A stretch of 6,281 bases of DNA from JBQCHF01 sp051953655 (GTDB lineage: Bacteria > Actinomycetota > Actinomycetes > Motilibacterales > Motilibacteraceae): assembly GCA_051953655.1 (NCBI GenBank), contig JBQCIO010000251.1:1-6281 (forward strand), in the 5' to 3' direction. Of the stretch, positions 1 through 5,125 are shown piece by piece (within the stretch, counting starts at the first letter, position 1; each line of letters begins with the position of its first letter). The notes below the pieces were generated by a model. That model was given only the letters and a program-made list of their open reading frames with translations. It was not told the origin of the DNA and ran no database searches. The position numbers and the translations under genes are program-made.

Positions 1-974
1 CGGGCCAGGCCGACCACGCCGGCCGGGTCGGCCGGGCCGGTGCGGAGGAGCTGTTCGACCAGGCCCACGTCGCCATGCGGGCCGCCGCCCGTGACGGCGC
101 CCGCAGCGCGCCGTTCCACGCCGGCCTGCACACCCGCGCCCGGCGACGCCTCACCGACGAGCACCTGCTGCGCCTGGCCGTCGAGGGCGACTCGCGCGGC
201 GGTCAGCTGGTGAACCACTACCAGCCGCTCGTGCAGCCGCGGACCGGAGCCGTCGTCGGGGTGGAGGCGCTGGTCCGCTGGCAGCACCCCGAGCGGGGGC
301 TGGTGTGGCCGGGCGAGTTCGTGCCGCTGGCCGAGGAGACCGGCCTGGTGGTCGGCCTGACCTGGCAGGTGCTCGAGGCCGCGGCCGCGCAGGCGGCCCA
401 GTGGCGCTCGGCGCTCGGCGCGAGCGCACCGGCCGTCGGGGTGAACGTGAGCGGCCGCTGCCTGGTGGGCGGCGAGCTCGTGCACCGGCTGCAGGAGACG
501 ATGTCCCGTTACCGGCTCGATGCCGACACCCTCGTCGTGGAGGTGACCGAGACGGTCGCCACCCGCCCCTCCGCCCTGGACACCCTCGCGCAGGTGGCCG
601 AGCTGGGCCTGCAGATCGCCGTCGACGACTTCGGCACCGGCCACTCCAGCCTGGCCCGGATCGCCCGCTTCCCCGTGCACTTCCTCAAGATCGACCGGCA
701 GTTCGTCGTGAACGCCGACCGCGACCCGCGCGACCGGGTGGTGCTGCGCGCGGTCGCCGAGCTGGCCCACACGCTCGGCCTGCTCACGGTGGCCGAGGGC
801 ATCGAGACCCCGGAGCAGCTGGCCGTGGTGCGCGAGGCCGGCTGCGACCTGCTGCAGGGCTTCCTGCTCGCCCGGCCCGGGCCCGCGGAGAGCGTCACCC
901 CGCTCCTGGCCGGCTCCGCCGACGTGCTCGGTGCTCCCGGGTCGGGTGAGCGGTCGAGGGAGTCGGTGGCCTGA
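1..974 (+). CDS. GGDEF-EAL cyclic-di-GMP phosphodiesterase, C-terminal part (5' end outside window)
   Basis: The EAL domain should hydrolyse the second messenger c-di-GMP to pGpG in the cytoplasm. The reading frame is open to the left edge. The residues just before the first in-window ATG (position 75), reading AEELFDQAHVAM-RAAARDG, match the closing helix of a GGDEF domain (the usual 'AD.AMY.AK..G'), so ATG 75 is not the true start. Numbering from that ATG, the EAL domain spans about 40-280. It carries the EAL signature (E64), N124 in NVS, E156-V-T-E159, D184-D185 in DDFGTG, K205 in LKID, E241 in AEGIE and Q261 in LQGF. This is the full metal-binding and catalytic set known from active EAL enzymes, so activity is predicted. 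The last 20 residues look disordered. Whether the GGDEF half is active, and which sensor domain precedes it, cannot be seen. The next gene starts 84 nt downstream, behind a hairpin. Confidence 0.93.
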   Translation, partial: GQADHAGRVGRAGAEELFDQAHVAMRAAARDGARSAPFHAGLHTRARRRLTDEHLLRLAVEGDSRGGQLVNHYQPLVQPRTGAVVGVEALVRWQHPERGLVWPGEFVPLAEETGLVVGLTWQVLEAAAAQAAQWRSALGASAPAVGVNVSGRCLVGGELVHRLQETMSRYRLDADTLVVEVTETVATRPSALDTLAQVAELGLQIAVDDFGTGHSSLARIARFPVHFLKIDRQFVVNADRDPRDRVVLRAVAELAHTLGLLTVAEGIETPEQLAVVREAGCDLLQGFLLARPGPAESVTPLLAGSADVLGAPGSGERSRESVA

Positions 975-998
975 CCTCGGCCCCGGTCGGCTCACCCG
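943..998 (+). terminator. Long bulged hairpin across the end of the EAL gene, possible terminator
   Basis: An outer 9-bp perfect stem (943-951 CGGGTGAGC with 990-998 GCTCACCCG) is continuous on its 5' side with an inner 8-bp stem (952-959 with 975-982, one G-U pair). There is a 7-nt bulge at 983-989 and a 15-nt loop that contains the TGA stop at 972-974. No T-tract follows, which is common for terminator-like hairpins in high-GC actinobacteria. It sits between two functionally unrelated genes, which fits termination. GC-rich DNA forms such stems by chance fairly easily, so the call is moderate. Confidence 0.45.
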
Positions 999-1019
999 TC
1001 CGTCGGTACGCACAGTCGG

Positions 1020-1041
1020 GTTCAGGTGGGGTTCAGGTCCG
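1020..1041 (+). promoter_or_regulatory. Two 11-bp direct repeats (GTTCAGG type), possible PhoP/OmpR-family operator
   Basis: The units are GTTCAGGTGGG (1020-1030) and GTTCAGGTCCG (1031-1041), identical at 9 of 11 positions. The PHO box of Streptomyces is built from 11-nt direct repeat units whose conserved core is GTTCACC, so both period and core resemble it closely (GTTCAGG here). The repeats end only 4 nt before the Shine-Dalgarno of the transglycosylase gene. In that place a bound regulator would more likely block transcription than activate it, unless the true start lies further downstream. A different OmpR-family regulator is equally possible. Confidence 0.4.
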
Positions 1042-1044
1042 GGC

Positions 1045-1050
1045 GGGAGA
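1045..1050 (+). promoter_or_regulatory. Ribosome binding site of the transglycosylase gene
   Basis: GGGAGA ends 8 nt before the ATG at 1059, a good Shine-Dalgarno match and spacing. It favours this ATG over the in-frame GTG at 1026, which lies inside the direct repeats and has no comparable site upstream. Confidence 0.6.
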
Positions 1051-1058
1051 CCGCTCCC

Positions 1059-1844
1059 ATGACCGCCGCCGACGCCGTGCCCGACCATGTCCGGACGCCA
1101 TCGCCGCTGCAGGAGCCGGGAGGCCCCCGCAGCCACCGCCTGGTTCGGCTGCTGCGGCGGCTGGTCGGTCTCGTGCTCGGGCTCGCGGTGCTCGTCGGCC
1201 TGGTCGCCGCGGTCGCCTGGCCGCTGACCCCGCCGGTCTCCGACGCCGAGTCCCGCGTGCGTGACGTCCTCGCCGCCCACGGGGCCCGGGACCCCGCAGC
1301 GCTGCCGCGACCGGACCGGGTGGGGCAGGCCGTGGTCGCCACCGAGGACTCGCGGTTCCTCAGCCACCACGGCCTGGACCCGCTGGGCGTCCTGCGCGCG
1401 GGCTTCGGCTTCCTGCAGGGCGCGAGCGACCCCGGCGGCGCCACGCTGGACCAGCAGCTGGCCAAGAACCTGTACACCCCCGGCACGGACGGCCTGGTCG
1501 CGAAGGCGGAGCAGGCCGAGCTGGCGCTCAAGCTCGACCACACCTACCGCAAGCCGCAGATCCTCGAGATGTACCTCTCGGTCGTCTACTTCGGCCATGG
1601 CTTCTACGGCCTGCCCGCTGCAGCCCACGGCTACTTCGGGCTCGCCCCTTCGCAGCTGAGCTGGGCCCAGGCCTCGCTGCTGGCCGGCCTGGTGCAGGCT
1701 CCCTCGGCCTACGACCCCTACGCCCACCGGGAGCTGGCGCGACAGCGGCAGCGGCACGTGCTCGACCGCCTCGTCGCCACCGGTGTGCTCACCACGGCGC
1801 AGGCCGAGGCCGCCTACCGCGACGGCTGGCACCTGCGGCCGTAG
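1059..1844 (+). CDS. Stand-alone GT51 peptidoglycan transglycosylase, membrane-anchored
   Basis: This enzyme should polymerise lipid II into glycan strands on the outer face of the cytoplasmic membrane. The protein has 261 residues: a short cytoplasmic N-terminus, one TM anchor (about 35-54, following RLLRRL), then a GT51 domain of about 85-240. Motif 1 is ATEDSRFLSHHGLDPLG (94-110) with catalytic E96. Motif 2 is GGATLDQQLAKN (126-137), with Ala where Ser is usual. Further motifs are ILEMYLSVVYFGHGFYGLPAAA (168-189) and SLLAGLVQAPSAYDP (206-220). No transpeptidase domain follows, so this is a monofunctional, MtgA-like size. Aligned without gaps to E. coli PBP1b from memory, the RKxxE part of motif 3 reads AKAEQ (148-152), so the second conserved Glu (E290 of PBP1b) is Gln152. 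It may belong to a variant subfamily, be weakly active, or use neighbouring E151. ATG 1059 was chosen for its Shine-Dalgarno. The following gene seems to have its own promoter. Confidence 0.92.
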   Translation: MTAADAVPDHVRTPSPLQEPGGPRSHRLVRLLRRLVGLVLGLAVLVGLVAAVAWPLTPPVSDAESRVRDVLAAHGARDPAALPRPDRVGQAVVATEDSRFLSHHGLDPLGVLRAGFGFLQGASDPGGATLDQQLAKNLYTPGTDGLVAKAEQAELALKLDHTYRKPQILEMYLSVVYFGHGFYGLPAAAHGYFGLAPSQLSWAQASLLAGLVQAPSAYDPYAHRELARQRQRHVLDRLVATGVLTTAQAEAAYRDGWHLRP

Positions 1845-1861
1845 GGATCGGGCCGGTCGCA
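1834..1861 (+). terminator. Small hairpin over the transglycosylase stop codon, possible terminator
   Basis: TGCGGCCG (1834-1841) pairs with CGGTCGCA (1854-1861) over 8 bp with one G-U pair. The 12-nt loop holds the TAG stop (1842-1844). No T-tract follows. It is placed like the hairpin over the EAL stop, but is shorter and could be chance. The rest of the gap to 1958 shows only a 5-bp GCGGG/CCCGC stem (1882-1896) and overlapping GC-rich repeats of no clear meaning. Confidence 0.3.
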
Positions 1862-1946
1862 CCGCTGGAAGGTCGGAACGAGCGGGCTCGTCCCGCCGCC
1901 GGGGCGGCCGGTGGCGCGTCCGGCGAGCCGGTGGCCCTGGGTGCGG

Positions 1947-1958
1947 CAGCATGGCGGA
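1947..1958 (+). promoter_or_regulatory. Putative -10 element for a leaderless helicase transcript
   Basis: CAGCAT (1947-1952) differs at one defined position from the actinobacterial TANNNT -10 box. It is followed by exactly 6 nt and then GTG 1959, so transcription could begin at the start codon. No Shine-Dalgarno at a usable distance exists: GGCGGA abuts the GTG directly. No clear -35 is visible. The geometry equals that before the MFS gene. Confidence 0.4.
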
Positions 1959-3599
1959 GTGGGGGCGAGAGTTCTTCCGGTCGACGCGCAGCCGCAGACC
2001 GAGTCCGAGAGGCTGCTGCTGGCCCGGCTGATCGAGCAGCTGCCGGCCGACGCGGTCGTGTTCCCAGGGCTGCGCCTCTCTGACCGGAAGCAGGACCGGG
2101 AAGCCGACGTCGTGGTCGCGATGCCGGGGGTCGGTGTCGCGGTGGTCGAGGTGAAGGGCGGGCAGGTCGGGCTCGCCGACGGGCAGTGGACCGTGACCGC
2201 CGGCGGGATCATCCGGCGCACCGACCCGGTGGAGCAGGCACGCAGGTTCAAGTACCTGCTGCGCGGCTTCCTGGACAAGCACCCGCGTTGGCCGCACGGT
2301 TGGCCGCGCATGGCCCACCTGGTCGCCTTCCCGTTCACCCGCGTGCCCGCCGACTTCGCCGCGCCGGAGTGCCCGCGGTGGATGGTGATCGACGCCGACG
2401 ACCTCGGCGACGCCGCCGGTCGCATCTGGGACGCCCTGCGCCACGCACAGGACCAGCCCGAGCCGCCGACGACCGAGCAGATCGAGGACCTCGTCGACTG
2501 CCTGGCCGGGCGGATGCTCCCGCAGGTGGACCTGGTCGCGGCCGTGAGCGAGCACGAGCACAGCTGCGACCTGCTCACCGCTGCGCAGGGCAAGGTCCTG
2601 GACTACGTCCGGCTGGCTCCGCGGGTGGAGATCCGCGGCGGCGCGGGGTCGGGCAAGACCTGGCTCGCCGTCGAGCAGGCCCGGCGGCTCACCGCGGCCG
2701 GCGAGCGGGTCGCCCTGGTCTGCTACAGCCGCGGACTGGCCACCTATCTCCAACGGCGGGTGCAGCAGCTCAAGGCACGTGAGCGGCCGGCCTACGTCGG
2801 TACCTTCCACGGGCTGGGCGACCAGTGGCTCGAGGTACCGCCGGGACCGGACGACGACAGCGACTACTGGGAGCGCTCGCTGCCGGAGACCATGGCGAGG
2901 CTGGCCGTCCAGCGGCCGGCAGGCGAACGGTTCGACGCCTTCGTGGTGGACGAGGCCCAGGACTTCGCCGACGCCTGGTGGCCCGCCCTGCTCGCCGCGC
3001 TCAAGGACCCCGAGCACGGACGGCTCACCGTGTTCGCCGACGAGGGCCAGCGGGTGTTCGCCCGGCAGGGGCGGCCACCCGTGGAGCTGGTGCCGGTCGC
3101 GCTGGACGAGAACCTGCGCAACACCGTGCAGATCGCGCAGACCTTCGGCTCTCTGGCGCCGGTGCAGATGCGCTACCGCGGCAGCGACGGTGTCCCCGTC
3201 CGCTTCCTGCCCTGCACGACGGAGGACGCGGTCGAGGTGGCCAGCGACGTCGCGGTGGAGCTGCTGGAGGAGGGGTGGGCGCCGGAGCACGTCGCGCTCC
3301 TGACGACCGGCCGGCGGCACCCCGTGCAGGTGGAGCAGCAGGCAGCAGGACAGGACTCCTACTGGACGTCGTACTGGGCGGGCGAGGACCTTTTCTACGG
3401 GCACGTGCTCGGGTTCAAGGGACTGGAGCGGCCGGCCGTGGTGCTCGCGGTGAACGGCTTCCGCGACCGGTCTCGAGCCTCGGAGATGCTCTACGTCGGC
3501 CTGTCCCGGGCTCGCGACCTGCTGGTCGTCTGCGGTGAACCGGAGGTGGTCCGCGACGTCGGCGGGCCGGCCGTGGCCAGGCGGCTGGGGATCGGCTGA
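1959..3599 (+). CDS. NERD nuclease-like domain fused to an SF1 (UvrD-like) DNA helicase
   Basis: This is a predicted cytoplasmic ATP-dependent nucleic-acid translocase with an N-terminal nuclease-related domain, 546 residues from GTG 1959. The NERD domain (about 10-150) has the PD-(D/E)XK-style residues: an acidic helix (E15/E17), D50 in READVVV, E64-V-K66, and Q93 in DPVEQ. The helicase core follows: a Q-motif-like Q210, Walker A GGAGSGKT (227-234), a motif Ia-like segment VALVCYSRG, TFHGL, Walker B DEAQD (331-335), ADEGQRVF (360-367), ENLRN (384-388), FKGLE (486-490) and motif VI YVGLSRAR (512-519). All look intact, and no large 1B/2B insertions are present. NERD-helicase fusions of this size are a known bacterial architecture; their role is poorly defined, with DNA repair or phage defence suspected. 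GTG 1959 gives the N-terminus MGARVLP, like the M-A-R-I-I-P starts of NERD proteins, and a leaderless promoter; in-frame GTGs at 1911 and 1941 would add unlike residues. No partner gene adjoins it. Confidence 0.9.
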   Translation: MGARVLPVDAQPQTESERLLLARLIEQLPADAVVFPGLRLSDRKQDREADVVVAMPGVGVAVVEVKGGQVGLADGQWTVTAGGIIRRTDPVEQARRFKYLLRGFLDKHPRWPHGWPRMAHLVAFPFTRVPADFAAPECPRWMVIDADDLGDAAGRIWDALRHAQDQPEPPTTEQIEDLVDCLAGRMLPQVDLVAAVSEHEHSCDLLTAAQGKVLDYVRLAPRVEIRGGAGSGKTWLAVEQARRLTAAGERVALVCYSRGLATYLQRRVQQLKARERPAYVGTFHGLGDQWLEVPPGPDDDSDYWERSLPETMARLAVQRPAGERFDAFVVDEAQDFADAWWPALLAALKDPEHGRLTVFADEGQRVFARQGRPPVELVPVALDENLRNTVQIAQTFGSLAPVQMRYRGSDGVPVRFLPCTTEDAVEVASDVAVELLEEGWAPEHVALLTTGRRHPVQVEQQAAGQDSYWTSYWAGEDLFYGHVLGFKGLERPAVVLAVNGFRDRSRASEMLYVGLSRARDLLVVCGEPEVVRDVGGPAVARRLGIG

Positions 3600-3643
3600 G
3601 CCCGCGGGGCGGATATCGCGCTGCTCGACGGCGCCGCGCCGAC

Positions 3644-3655
3644 TACGGTGCACCG
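3644..3655 (+). promoter_or_regulatory. Putative leaderless promoter (-10) of the MFS gene
   Basis: TACGGT (3644-3649) is a full TANNNT match. It is followed by 6 nt (GCACCG) and then GTG 3656, so the transcript probably starts at the GTG. No Shine-Dalgarno is present in the 56-nt gap after the helicase stop. CTGCTC (3621-3626) lies 17 nt upstream as a weak -35 candidate. Confidence 0.5.
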
Positions 3656-4948
3656 GTGACCGCCGCCCCCGGCCCGCGCGACTTCCGCTGCCTGGCCAGC
3701 GGCCAGGCGCTGTCCTGGCTGGGCAACGGGTTCCAGACCGTGGCGCTGGCCACGGCCGTGGTGCTGTCCGGCGGCGGCCCCGGCCAGCTCGGCACGGTGA
3801 TGGCGTGCTCGGTGGTGGCGATGCTGCTCGCCACGCTGTTCGGCGGGGTGTGGGCGGACCGGCTGCAGCCGGTGGCCGTCATGGTGGTCTCCGACGTCGT
3901 CCGCCTCGTCGCCGCCGGGGCGACCGCCCTGCTGTTCCTCCGGCCGGGCACCCACCTGCTGCCGCTGTGCGCGCTCACCGCGCTGGCTTCGGGCGCCGGG
4001 GCCTTCTTCACCCCGGCGATGACCGCGCTCAAGCCGGCGCTGGTCCCGGTGGAGCGCCGGCAGGCCGCCAACGCCACCCTCGGCCTGCTGCAGACCAGCA
4101 CCCGGGTGCTCGGGCCGGCCGCCGGCGGCCTCGTGGTGGCCGCGTTCGGCGCCTCCACCGGGTTCGCCGTGAACGCCGCGAGCTACCTCGCCTCGGTCGT
4201 CGGCGTGCTGCTCATCCGGGCGCGGGTCGAGCGGACGGCCCCGCGGCGCGGGATGCTGCGCGAGATGGGGGAGGGCTGGGCCGAGATCCGACGACGGGAC
4301 TGGCTGCTGTCCGGGGTGCTGGCCGCGACCGTCTACCACGTGGCCAACGGGATCGTGCTCGTGCTGGCACCGGTCCTGGCCGTCAGCCAGCTCGGCGGGG
4401 CCCGGGCGGCCGGCCTCGTCGTGGCCGCCGAGGGGCTCGGCGGGGTGGTCGGCTCGGCGGTCGCGCTGCGGTACCGGCCGCGGCACCTGCTGCTGGTCGG
4501 CTGGAGCGCGCTGCTGCTGATGGCCCTGTGGCCGTCGGCGTTCGTCTGGCCGGGCGACCTCGTCGCGGTCATGGGCGGCGCGGCCGTCGGCTACGCCGGC
4601 CTGTCCTACTACGGCGTGTCGTGGGACACCTCGCTCCAGGACCACGTGCCGCACGCCGTCCTGGCCCGGGTCGACTCCTGGGACCTGCTCACCTCGTTCA
4701 TCGCCATGCCCGTGGGCAGCGCGCTGGCCGGCCCGCTGTCCGCCCAGCTCGGCGACGGCCCCCTGCTGCTCGGGTGCGCGGCCGTCCTGCTGCTGGCCAG
4801 CGCCTCGCCGCTGCTGGTCCCCGGCACCCGCCGGCTCACCAGGGTCGAGCACGGCGCCCCCGCGCCCGACGTCGTCGCTGTCCCGGTCCCTCCGCTCGAC
4901 CCCGCGGCCCCGGTCGGAACGATCACGACGCTGGACCCTTCGCGCTAG
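3656..4948 (+). CDS. MFS efflux transporter (MFS_3/DHA3-like)
   Basis: This is a 430-residue integral membrane transporter, probably a proton-coupled exporter of small molecules; the substrate cannot be read from the sequence. Hydrophobic segments fit about 12 TM helices in two halves. The loop between TM2 and TM3 carries motif A as GGVWADRLQP (63-72, key D68 and R69). TM4-TM5 has FFTPAMTALKPALV...ANATLGLLQTSTRVLGPAAGGLV (117-160), typical of the MFS_3 group that includes macrolide and siderophore exporters. A basic cytoplasmic loop (about 188-215) divides the halves. The second half has SWDTSLQDHVPHAVLARVDSWDLL (322-345), also typical of this group. The C-terminal 40 residues are Pro-rich and soluble. 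GTG 3656 was chosen because TM1 begins soon after it and a TANNNT box lies 6 nt upstream. A strong terminator hairpin follows, so the gene is probably monocistronic. Confidence 0.9.
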   Translation: MTAAPGPRDFRCLASGQALSWLGNGFQTVALATAVVLSGGGPGQLGTVMACSVVAMLLATLFGGVWADRLQPVAVMVVSDVVRLVAAGATALLFLRPGTHLLPLCALTALASGAGAFFTPAMTALKPALVPVERRQAANATLGLLQTSTRVLGPAAGGLVVAAFGASTGFAVNAASYLASVVGVLLIRARVERTAPRRGMLREMGEGWAEIRRRDWLLSGVLAATVYHVANGIVLVLAPVLAVSQLGGARAAGLVVAAEGLGGVVGSAVALRYRPRHLLLVGWSALLLMALWPSAFVWPGDLVAVMGGAAVGYAGLSYYGVSWDTSLQDHVPHAVLARVDSWDLLTSFIAMPVGSALAGPLSAQLGDGPLLLGCAAVLLLASASPLLVPGTRRLTRVEHGAPAPDVVAVPVPPLDPAAPVGTITTLDPSR

Positions 4949-4960
4949 AGCACCGGACCC

Positions 4961-5002
4961 ATGGTCGCCGCCCCCGTGGAATCGCGCGGGGGCGGCGACC
5001 AT
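4961..5002 (+). terminator. Strong hairpin terminator after the MFS gene
   Basis: ATGGTCGCCGCCCCC (4961-4975) and GGGGGCGGCGACCAT (4988-5002) form a perfect 15-bp stem. Three further pairs inside (4976-4978 with 4985-4987, one T-G) leave a 6-nt loop, GAATCG. It starts 12 nt after the MFS stop codon. No T-tract follows, so it belongs to the tail-less hairpins common in actinobacteria. Its symmetry would let it work from either side. Confidence 0.8.
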
Positions 5003-5042
5003 CTCGTGGGGGGTGCCACCACGGGCGCTCACGACCGGCGCC

Positions 5043-5075
5043 GCAAGTCGTCGTCAAGTGCTCGCCAAGCGTGTC
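5043..5075 (+). promoter_or_regulatory. Three 11-bp direct repeats with a CAAG core, putative response-regulator site
   Basis: CAAG recurs at 5044, 5055 and 5066, exactly 11 bp apart. The units are GCAAGTCGTCG, TCAAGTGCTCG and CCAAGCGTGTC. Tandem sites on one helical face at this period are typical of winged-helix OmpR/PhoB-family regulators. The array ends 38 nt before the Shine-Dalgarno of the secreted-protein gene, a fitting place for an activator next to a core promoter. No clear -10 could be picked; the A-rich CACAGA at 5078-5083 is the nearest candidate. The motif differs from the GTTCAGG repeats before the transglycosylase gene. Confidence 0.4.
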
Positions 5076-5083
5076 CGCACAGA

Positions 5084-5095
5084 GTCGGCGCCGAC
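5084..5095. repeat. 12-bp perfect palindrome in the leader of the secreted-protein gene
   Basis: GTCGGCGCCGAC reads the same on both strands and lies between the 11-bp repeats and the Shine-Dalgarno, about where transcription should begin. It could be a dimeric repressor operator. Short GC palindromes are frequent by chance in DNA of this composition, so this is only a candidate. Confidence 0.25.
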
Positions 5096-5112
5096 GTGCA
5101 GGACACCACCGC

Positions 5113-5118
5113 AGGGAG
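5113..5118 (+). promoter_or_regulatory. Ribosome binding site of the secreted-protein gene
   Basis: AGGGAG lies 7 nt before ATG 5126, a near-ideal Shine-Dalgarno. Together with the signal peptide that begins at this ATG, it fixes the start. Confidence 0.8.
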
Positions 5119-5125
5119 AACCCCG

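Noticed and set aside
1026..1058. Earlier GTG start for the transglycosylase
   Set aside because: It lies inside the 11-bp repeats and has no Shine-Dalgarno. ATG 1059 has GGGAGA at the right distance.
1911..1958. Earlier GTG starts (1911, 1941) for the NERD-helicase
   Set aside because: The extra residues do not resemble NERD N-termini, and the -10-like box plus MGARVLP start favour GTG 1959. Not fully excluded.
1951..2031. ATG at 1951 as a start near the helicase gene
   Set aside because: It is in a different frame from the NERD domain and leads to a short Arg-rich product. No frameshift is needed to explain the gene.
1814..2593. 259-codon minus-strand open frame opposite the NERD domain
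   Set aside because: It is rich in Ser, Arg and Cys with no motifs, while the opposite strand encodes an intact NERD domain.
3600..3610. GCCC-GCG-GGGC hairpin after the helicase stop
   Set aside because: Only 4 bp with a 3-nt loop, as expected by chance in this composition, so not called a terminator.
3491..5032. 513-codon open frame on the minus strand across the MFS gene
   Set aside because: Its translation is a low-complexity mix rich in Gly, Gln, Arg and Asp, typical of antisense GC-rich DNA. The + strand frame here has proper MFS motifs and TM helices.
1009..5088. Shared CGCACAG word near both phased-repeat promoters (1009-1015 and 5076-5082)
   Set aside because: The word is short and lies before the repeats in one case and after them in the other, so it does not support a common promoter element.
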